From Lachnospiraceae bacterium (lineage in GTDB: Bacteria; Bacillota; Clostridia; Lachnospirales; Lachnospiraceae): a DNA stretch of 5,583 nucleotides. Position numbers and translations under genes: made by a program. The stretch covers positions 1 through 5,583 of the forward strand of contig JAJQCU010000247.1 of assembly GCA_021202575.1 (NCBI GenBank). Reading direction: 5' to 3'. The notes under the pieces are model-generated. The model had not been told where the DNA came from, did not search any database, and saw only the letters and a list, made by a program, of their open reading frames with translations. Below, in pieces: positions 1 through 3,995 of this stretch. The number at the start of each line of letters is the position of its first letter. The first letter of the stretch is position 1.

Positions 1-200
1 ATTTCCTTTTCTTCCGGCAGGCTGCGGACAAATGACCGTCCGGAAAGGCTGTTGAGAAAGCTTTCGTATCCATTCTCCGGCGCCAGCTTTGCCTGAGAGA
101 TGATCCAGAAATCCTTTTGTGACTGTGACATTTTTTCCAGGTGGTTTCTGACGTCTCTTAGGAATTCTCTGCGAGTGCTGTCATTATCTCTGTATGTCAT
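1..200 (-). CDS. Hypothetical protein, N-terminal part only (runs off left edge)
   Basis: An open frame begins with ATG at 200-198 and continues without a stop to the window edge, giving 66 residues (starts MTYRDNDSTRREFL). The start is well supported. A perfect anti-16S match, TAAGGAGGT, lies at 213-205 on the minus strand, leaving only four bases before the ATG, and a sigma-A-like promoter lies about 100 bases upstream. The visible part is hydrophilic and charged. It has a likely helix around residues 8-25 (RREFLRDVRNHLEKM) and no signal peptide or membrane segment, which suggests a cytoplasmic protein. I do not recognise the family and assign no function. It is divergently transcribed from the DUF2130 gene, so the two may share control elements in the region between them. 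The gene call is fairly sure; its identity is unknown. Confidence 0.75.
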   Translation of the reverse strand, partial: MTYRDNDSTRREFLRDVRNHLEKMSQSQKDFWIISQAKLAPENGYESFLNSLSGRSFVRSLPEEKE

Positions 201-307
201 GGGAACCTCCTTATGTGATGGCTGATGGAATCTGTGGGGTATTTTTCACTTTTGGGATTTAACTGCGGCAGGATCAGTGTATTTCTTTGCTTATGATACT
301 TTCTGAT

Positions 308-336
308 AGTATACTGAATTTTGCGCGTTCTATCAA
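308..336 (-). promoter_or_regulatory. Sigma-A-type promoter for the leftward gene
   Basis: On the minus strand a -35 box TTGATA (336-331) and a -10 box TATACT (313-308) are separated by exactly 17 bases (330-314). Each box differs from consensus at one position. Transcription would start near 301, giving a leader of about 100 bases before the ATG at 200. The leader shows no strong hairpin. This is a sequence match only, but the spacing and its position upstream of a gene with a good ribosome binding site make it credible. Confidence 0.65.
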
Positions 337-351
337 TATGAAATTTTTCGC

Positions 352-415
352 CCGCGCGGCTGCAATCCAACAGTTTACTTGCGTTGCAATAAATTGCATG
401 CAAATGCAGGCGCGG
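352..415. promoter_or_regulatory. Inverted-repeat cluster between divergent promoters (candidate operator)
   Basis: Between the two outward-facing promoters lies a nested set of inverted repeats. An outer pair, CCGCGCGGCTGCA (352-364) and TGCAGGCGCGG (405-415), matches apart from a two-base bulge. Inside it are TGCAAT-AA-ATTGCA (385-398), TTGC-GTT-GCAA (379-389) and the perfect palindrome TTGCATGCAA (394-403). The segment lies upstream of both start sites and so would not be in either transcript. That favours a DNA-level role such as a regulator-binding site over an RNA structure. No cognate regulator is visible. The remainder of the 201-592 gap holds only the two promoters and the leaders; short open frames crossing it look spurious. 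Confidence 0.4.
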
Positions 416-466
416 AATCGGCGATACTGCAAATGGGCTGTCGAATCGCCTGGGAAGATGAGTAAG

Positions 467-495
467 TTGACAAATACTTCCGCTAAAATTATAAT
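467..495 (+). promoter_or_regulatory. Perfect-consensus sigma-A promoter for the DUF2130 gene
   Basis: TTGACA (467-472) and TATAAT (490-495) are both exact consensus hexamers with the optimal 17-base spacer (473-489). Transcription would start near 502, giving a leader of about 90 bases before the ATG at 593. The leader contains two GGTAAT words 14 bases apart (starting at 539 and 551) and no obvious terminator-like hairpin. So exact a match suggests strong basal transcription unless it is repressed, for example through the inverted repeats just upstream. Confidence 0.85.
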
Positions 496-592
496 TGTGG
501 GAAGCGAATATTTGAAAAGGATTATAAGAATCAGAGGGTAATGCGGAAACGGTAATACTGAAATATATCCATAGTAGAAGGAGCACGATAAC

Positions 593-1861
593 ATGCAGGA
601 AATCAGATGCCCCAAATGTGGGGAGGTCTTTCAGGTAGATGAGAGCGGTTACGACCAGATCGCCCGGCAGGTGAGGGATAAGGAATTCGCAAAAGAGCTG
701 GAGAGCCGCTTAAAGGAGCTGGAATCGGCACAGGAACGGGAAATGGACCTGTTGCGGCTGAAGGAGGAGAAGGAGCGCACAGAAAGCCTTACCCAAAAGG
801 ACGCGGAGATCTTCAAGAAGGATCAGAGGATCGCCGAGCTGCAGGCCAGGCTGGACGCCGGGGAGACGGCGCAAAAGCTGGCGGTGGCTCAGGCGCTGGA
901 GGAGAAAAATGAGGAGCTGTCCCTGAAAGCCACGGAAATCGCGAACCTGAGGGGAGAGCTGAAAAATAAGGAAACCGAGAGTCGGCTGAATGAAAAGTCC
1001 ATGCAGGAGCAGTACGAGGAGAAGCTCAGGCTCAGGGACGAGCAGTATGGGGAGAAGCTCAGGCTCAAGGACGAACAGCTCGAATATTATAAGGATTTCA
1101 AGGCGCGCCAGTCCACCAAAATGGTGGGGGAGAGCCTGGAGCAGCATTGTCTCACCCAGTTCAACGCGATCCGCATGACCGCTTTCCCCAACGCTTATTT
1201 TGAGAAGGACAATGACGCCAGAACCGGCAGCAAGGGGGACTTTATTTACCGGGAGAGCGCGGAGGACGGCACGGAATTTATTTCCATTATGTTTGAGATG
1301 AAAAACGAGGCCGATGAGACTTCCACCAAGCGCAGGAATGAGGATTTCTTTAAGGAGCTGGATAAGGACCGCAATGAGAAGGGCTGTGAGTACGCGATTC
1401 TGGTGTCCCTGCTGGAAATCGACAACGAGCTCTATAATAACGGCATTGTGGATGTGTCCTATCGGTATCCGAAGATGTACGTCATCCGCCCGCAGTTTTT
1501 TATTCCGATGATTACGCTTCTGCGGAACGCGGCGCTCAATTCCCTGCAGTATAAGCAGGAGCTTCAGATTGTCCGCAGTCAGCAGGTGGATATTCAGAAT
1601 TTTGAAAATAATATGAACGCCTTCAAGGAGGGCTTTTCCCGCAACTACCGGCTGGCCAGCGAGAGATTCCAGACGGCGATTGACGAGATTGACAAAACCA
1701 TCGACCATCTTCAGAAGACGAAGGCGGCCCTCCTTTCCTCGGAGAACAACCTTCGTCTGGCGAACAACAAGGCTGACGAGCTGAGTATAAATACGCTGAC
1801 GAAAACTGCCCCCACGGTGAAGGCCATGTTTGACGAGCTGAAGGAAGACCAGGGGGTGTGA
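593..1861 (+). CDS. DUF2130 family protein: coiled coil plus PD-(D/E)XK nuclease-like domain
   Basis: This 422-residue protein matches the pattern I know for DUF2130 (COG4487-like) proteins. Residues 1-15 carry CPKCGEVF, one CxxC pair (C6, C9) resembling half a zinc ribbon. No second cysteine pair follows, so metal binding would need a partner or dimer. Residues about 28-170 are highly charged, Glu/Lys/Arg/Leu-rich coiled coil. Residues about 175-310 look like a PD-(D/E)XK nuclease fold: an acidic helix VGESLEQH (E180/E183), then KGDF (D216), then FEMK (E235, K237) on the next hydrophobic strand. Further helices follow to the end. I recall DUF2130 being grouped with the PD-(D/E)XK clan, and the coiled-coil-plus-nuclease plan resembles RmuC; no activity is proven. 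No signal peptide or membrane helix is seen, so it should be cytoplasmic. The start is supported by AGAAGGAG at 576-583, nine bases before the ATG. Its neighbours give no functional clue. Confidence 0.85.
   Translation: MQEIRCPKCGEVFQVDESGYDQIARQVRDKEFAKELESRLKELESAQEREMDLLRLKEEKERTESLTQKDAEIFKKDQRIAELQARLDAGETAQKLAVAQALEEKNEELSLKATEIANLRGELKNKETESRLNEKSMQEQYEEKLRLRDEQYGEKLRLKDEQLEYYKDFKARQSTKMVGESLEQHCLTQFNAIRMTAFPNAYFEKDNDARTGSKGDFIYRESAEDGTEFISIMFEMKNEADETSTKRRNEDFFKELDKDRNEKGCEYAILVSLLEIDNELYNNGIVDVSYRYPKMYVIRPQFFIPMITLLRNAALNSLQYKQELQIVRSQQVDIQNFENNMNAFKEGFSRNYRLASERFQTAIDEIDKTIDHLQKTKAALLSSENNLRLANNKADELSINTLTKTAPTVKAMFDELKEDQGV
1013..1078 (+). repeat. 33-bp tandem duplication within the coiled-coil coding region
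   Basis: Two adjacent 33-bp units (1013-1045 and 1046-1078) agree at 29 of 33 positions. They encode YEEKLRLRDEQ and YGEKLRLKDEQ (residues 141-151 and 152-162). An 11-residue period fits a hendecad coiled coil, so the duplication lengthens the rod just before the nuclease-like domain without breaking its periodicity. Confidence 0.85.
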
Positions 1862-1872
1862 GGCGATCCTTC

Positions 1873-1918
1873 AAAAAGGCTCCGGCGGGATATCTGAAAA
1901 CGCTGGAGCCGATATTTT
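1873..1918. terminator. Bidirectional intrinsic terminator shared by convergent genes
   Basis: GGCTCCGGCG (1878-1887) pairs with CGCTGGAGCC (1901-1910) to form a 10-bp stem with one G-T wobble and a 13-base loop. On the plus strand it is followed by GATATTTT, a weak T tract ending the DUF2130 transcript. On the minus strand the same stem is followed by TTTTTGA (complement of 1877-1871), which would end the nicotinamidase transcript about 95 bases after its stop codon. The location between two converging genes fits. Confidence 0.7.
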
Positions 1919-1987
1919 GCGCGGGGAAGGCGATAAGCCGCGATAACGGAAGGGGGCTCGCGTCAATCCCGGGGCGTTGAATGCCCG

Positions 1988-2005
1988 TTTCGCGACAGTT
2001 CCTTA
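1988..2005. repeat. 18-bp repeat arm at the 3' end of the nicotinamidase gene
   Basis: TTTCGCGACAGTTCCTTA is the exact reverse complement of 2620-2637, so the nicotinamidase gene sits inside a perfect 18-bp inverted repeat. The repeat overlaps the gene's TAA stop codon (2005-2003). A third, shorter version (14 bases, one mismatch) is at 2653-2666. No partner arm lies beside this copy, unlike the upstream pair, so it looks like half of the hairpin element found upstream. Confidence 0.85.
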
Positions 2006-2530
2006 GTCTCTGACGGCAACCTGGCACATTTTCATGGCGTTAAGAGCATTCAGGTGGCTGTCCGGCGTCACGCCTGCGCAGCAGGACGCGTCCACGCTGA
2101 CAGGTACCTCTGTAAGCCAGGCCTTGATCAGCAGCGCGTTGGAAATTACGCAGATATCCGTACACAGACCGCACAGCTCGATCTCTTCAATGGGTTCCTT
2201 CTCATTTTCGGAAAATAACGCCTGTGCCAGACTGACACTTCCGAAGGTGGGCTTGTCGAAAATCCGGCAGCCCTTTTTGACCGCCAGCTGCTGCAGCTCA
2301 TCCGCCAGCTGCCAGCCCCAGGTCCCGGAGATGCAATGTTCCACCGGCAGATTCCGGCCCTCCTGGGTGGTAAGATATTCCCGCGTGTGGGTGTCTCTTG
2401 TGAAAATAATTTCTCCCGGGAAGGCTGCCGCCTTGCGGATGACGGCGGGCAGAATCGCCTGCGCTTCCTTCGTTCCCAGACTGCCGGTGATAAAATCGTT
2501 CTGCATGTCCACAATAATCAGATATTTCAT
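2003..2530 (-). CDS. pncA: Nicotinamidase / isochorismatase-fold cysteine hydrolase
   Basis: The 175-residue cytoplasmic protein carries the full signature of PncA-type nicotinamidases, which hydrolyse nicotinamide to nicotinate and ammonia in NAD salvage. Near the N-terminus IIVDMQNDF supplies the catalytic Asp (D8). DTH (D46, H48) and EHCISGT (H65) match the Asp-His-His metal site; the HCxxGT motif is characteristic of nicotinamidases rather than isochorismatases. FDKPTFG gives the catalytic Lys (K93). GLCTDICV gives the nucleophilic Cys (C127). It is shorter than E. coli PncA (about 213 residues), as is usual for clostridial forms, but lacks no motif and ends at a natural position. The start is supported by AAGGAG at 2544-2539, eight bases before the ATG. 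The gene appears to be transcribed alone from a promoter near 2677-2705 and to end at the shared terminator near 1873. An oddity is the repeated TCGCGACAGTTCCTT element on both sides. Related amidases of the same fold cannot be fully excluded. Confidence 0.88.
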   Translation of the reverse strand: MKYLIIVDMQNDFITGSLGTKEAQAILPAVIRKAAAFPGEIIFTRDTHTREYLTTQEGRNLPVEHCISGTWGWQLADELQQLAVKKGCRIFDKPTFGSVSLAQALFSENEKEPIEEIELCGLCTDICVISNALLIKAWLTEVPVSVDASCCAGVTPDSHLNALNAMKMCQVAVRD

Positions 2531-2535
2531 GTGCT

Positions 2536-2571
2536 TTTCTCCTTGCTGCTGCGAATAGCAGTTTCTCCTTG
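2536..2571 (-). promoter_or_regulatory. Duplicated Shine-Dalgarno segment flanking a small hairpin
   Basis: On the minus strand CAAGGAGAAA occurs twice (2571-2562 and 2545-2536), 26 bases apart, with an inverted repeat CTGCT-ATTCGC-AGCAG (2561-2546) between the copies. Only the downstream copy is correctly spaced from the nicotinamidase ATG at 2530; the upstream copy has no ATG at a usable distance. The upstream copy lies inside a 17-codon open frame starting at 2580 whose TGA overlaps the nicotinamidase ATG (ATGA). That small frame has no ribosome binding site of its own, so I do not call it a gene. Confidence 0.5.
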
Positions 2572-2619
2572 AATTACCATCATCAGATTGACAGTAACCA
2601 ATTTCTTATATCGCTGGCG

Positions 2620-2667
2620 TAAGGAACTGTCGCGAAATCTGTACATATTATCTCGCGACAATTCCTA
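2620..2667 (-). repeat. Hairpin-forming repeat in the nicotinamidase leader
   Basis: Arms 2622-2635 and 2653-2666 are complementary over 14 bp with one mismatch, separated by a 17-base loop containing TGTACA. The single mismatch is C-A on the plus strand but G-U in a minus-strand transcript, so the RNA stem is unbroken only in the direction of the nicotinamidase gene. With the promoter at 2677-2705, transcription would start around 2670, placing the hairpin at the extreme 5' end of the message. No T tract follows, so it is not a standard terminator. It could be a 5' stabilising structure, a regulatory RNA element, a DNA operator built from two TCGCGA sites, or a dispersed REP/MITE-like repeat. 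Confidence 0.7.
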
Positions 2668-2676
2668 CAACAAATG

Positions 2677-2705
2677 ATTGTATCATATTTGCCGGGATTT
2701 ATAAA
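2677..2705 (-). promoter_or_regulatory. Probable promoter of the nicotinamidase gene
   Basis: On the minus strand an extended -10, TGATACAAT (-10 hexamer TACAAT at 2682-2677), has a weak -35 TTTATA (2705-2700) with a 17-base spacer. An alternative lies downstream: TTGTTG with TAATAT, also 17 bases apart. This alternative would place the inverted-repeat arms around its -10 box, where a repressor could bind. The first is preferred for its extended TG motif. No convincing terminator follows the upstream DUF4349 gene, so some read-through from it is possible. Confidence 0.5.
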
Positions 2706-2720
2706 CCTTTTATGGAAAAA

Positions 2721-3785
2721 TTATGTCTCATCGGACTTTTTATCTGTCGGAGCTTTCCCGGTTTTTGCAATGTTACCGCCATTGCCATCAGGATGATCGG
2801 TATTGTGCCCGGCAGCGTCAACAGTATTTTGCTTTTTGATTTTCCCTGAGCTCTTCCTGCAGCGCCGTTTTATCAAAAGCACCGCAATGAGAATTACAGC
2901 GCCCAGGATCACCAGATACGGAATATGAATGATGACCCAGATCGCGGCCTCGCTGATACCTTCACAGATGCTCTCCACGCTGTCCTCAAAGCCTTGGCTG
3001 ATGCGCTGCCACACGGTCAGCTCCGCTGTCGGCGTCAGCACCTGTACTTCCCGCAGATACATGGTCACGGTGCTGTAATTGATCTGATTGTCGTATGTGC
3101 GCTTCTGGCTTTCTTTGCTTTCCAGCTGATACTGCACCTCGGAGAGCCGCTCCTCGATAGTCAGGATGTCCTCCAGGCTTTCCGCCTCCTCCAGAAGGGC
3201 GATCAGCCTTTCCTGCTCCGTCTCCAGTATCAGAATGCGGCTCTCCAGATCTACGTAGGTCAGCGTCACATCGGTCACGGTTTCATCGCTGTAGACCACG
3301 TTGCAGATGTCGGAAACCGCGGTCAGGAAGACGTCCAGATTTTCCGAGGGCATCCGGAGCGTCAGGCTCCAACTCCTGGGGCGGGTATAGGAGCTGTAGG
3401 AGCTGCCGTTATAAGTATAGATGTACTCCACGTAGCCGCCGCTTTCACTGACCTGCGCTTTGATGGCGGAAAGGGCGCTGTCATAGGAGGTGGTCTCCAC
3501 ACTCATATCCACGGTCCGGATCAGCTTTCTCTCTGTGGCGGCATCCTCGGAGACGTCAGAATACTCATAGTCCGTATCTGTTTCATATTCAGAGTAATCT
3601 CCTGTTGCTTCCTCCGAGTAGCCGTATTCGTATTCGGCTGTTTCCGCTGTGGCGCTGTCGTAGGAGATATTTTCCCGGCTGGCGGTACTGGTGGAATTGG
3701 CTGTGGAGCCTGAGCCGCAGCCCGCGAACAGCAGGATGGATGTGCCAAGGGCGGCACACAGGGTAAGTAAGGTTTTCTTTTTCAT
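2721..3785 (-). CDS. DUF4349 domain lipoprotein with C-terminal transmembrane helix
   Basis: The 354-residue protein starts with a lipoprotein signal peptide (MKKKTLLTLC..., lipobox LLFAGC, lipidated Cys C23). Next comes a flexible acidic, Tyr-rich linker (residues about 40-82, eight Tyr between 42 and 75). The DUF4349 region follows (about 85-310): RKLIRTVDMSVET, then SGGYVEY, then a MPSENLDVFL segment. A Glu/Leu-rich coiled coil spans about 178-230, and NYSTVTMYL leads to a membrane helix at about 282-306. The tail is basic and hydrophilic (KRRCRKSSGKIKK...) and should be cytoplasmic. Family role is unknown; the layout indicates an envelope protein whose coiled coil sits outside the membrane. 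The start is supported by AAGGAGG at 3799-3793, seven bases before the ATG. The order of lipid anchor, exterior domain and C-terminal helix would tether both ends to the same membrane. It is followed by the nicotinamidase gene on the same strand, 190 bases away, with no functional link evident. Confidence 0.85.
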   Translation of the reverse strand: MKKKTLLTLCAALGTSILLFAGCGSGSTANSTSTASRENISYDSATAETAEYEYGYSEEATGDYSEYETDTDYEYSDVSEDAATERKLIRTVDMSVETTSYDSALSAIKAQVSESGGYVEYIYTYNGSSYSSYTRPRSWSLTLRMPSENLDVFLTAVSDICNVVYSDETVTDVTLTYVDLESRILILETEQERLIALLEEAESLEDILTIEERLSEVQYQLESKESQKRTYDNQINYSTVTMYLREVQVLTPTAELTVWQRISQGFEDSVESICEGISEAAIWVIIHIPYLVILGAVILIAVLLIKRRCRKSSGKIKKQNTVDAAGHNTDHPDGNGGNIAKTGKAPTDKKSDET

Positions 3786-3810
3786 AGCGCTTCCTCCTTC
3801 TGTCTGATGA

Positions 3811-3848
3811 TATATAAATTGATTTCCGAACAGAATGACTTTGTCATT
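3811..3848 (-). promoter_or_regulatory. Possible promoter/operator upstream of the DUF4349 gene
   Basis: On the minus strand an AT-rich -10-like TATATA (3816-3811) lies 26 bases before the ATG of the lipoprotein gene. Seventeen bases further upstream, where a -35 box would be, there is no consensus hexamer. Instead there is a perfect inverted repeat, AATGAC-TTT-GTCATT (3834-3848). This could be a regulator site replacing or covering the -35 element. The promoter call is weak; the palindrome is certain. Confidence 0.35.
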
Positions 3849-3913
3849 TTGGGTTCTCTTATTTTATGAGACGGAAAAAATGGAAAGATATGACAGGCAG
3901 ACGGAGAATAACG

Positions 3914-3961
3914 AAAATAAAATAAAAACCCCGGCGCGGTTCCTGCGCGCCGAGGGTTTTT
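3914..3961 (-). terminator. Strong intrinsic terminator of the tannase-like gene
   Basis: On the minus strand AAAACCC-T-CGGCGCG and CGCGCCG-GGGTTTT form a 14-bp, GC-rich stem with one bulged base and a seven-base loop (plus-strand arms 3925-3938 and 3946-3960). They are followed by TTTTTATTTTATTTT. It starts about 35 bases after the stop codon of the hydrolase gene. The reverse direction also ends in a short T run, so it may work weakly both ways. It insulates the DUF4349 gene from its upstream neighbour. Confidence 0.92.
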
Positions 3962-3995
3962 ATCATAAGAGTGAAAACATGATGGAATGCCTGGT

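Noticed and set aside
197..615. Several open frames of 84-129 codons crossing the divergent intergenic region on both strands
   Set aside because: They cover two good promoters and the candidate operator, lack convincing ribosome binding sites, and encode sequence with no protein-like pattern.
710..1708. A 332-codon open frame on the minus strand inside the DUF2130 gene
   Set aside because: It mirrors the Glu/Lys/Leu-rich coiled coil in another frame, is Leu-rich low complexity, has no recognisable domain, and lies wholly within a well-supported gene.
593..2530. DUF2130 nuclease-like gene plus nicotinamidase as an NAD-linked phage defence pair
   Set aside because: The two genes converge on a shared terminator, so they are not an operon. 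A salvage amidase is not an NAD-depleting effector, and no other defence genes are present.
2034..2558. A 174-codon plus-strand open frame antisense to the nicotinamidase gene
   Set aside because: The minus-strand frame contains every catalytic and metal motif of nicotinamidase; the antisense frame has no recognisable features.
1988..2637. The 18-bp inverted repeats as ends of an insertion sequence
   Set aside because: No transposase or target-site duplication is visible, and the only gene between them is an intact housekeeping-type nicotinamidase. Kept as an unexplained repeat instead.
2925..3713. A 262-codon plus-strand open frame antisense to the DUF4349 gene
   Set aside because: The minus-strand gene has a lipobox, a membrane helix and a ribosome binding site. 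The antisense frame has none of these and its composition is a codon shadow.
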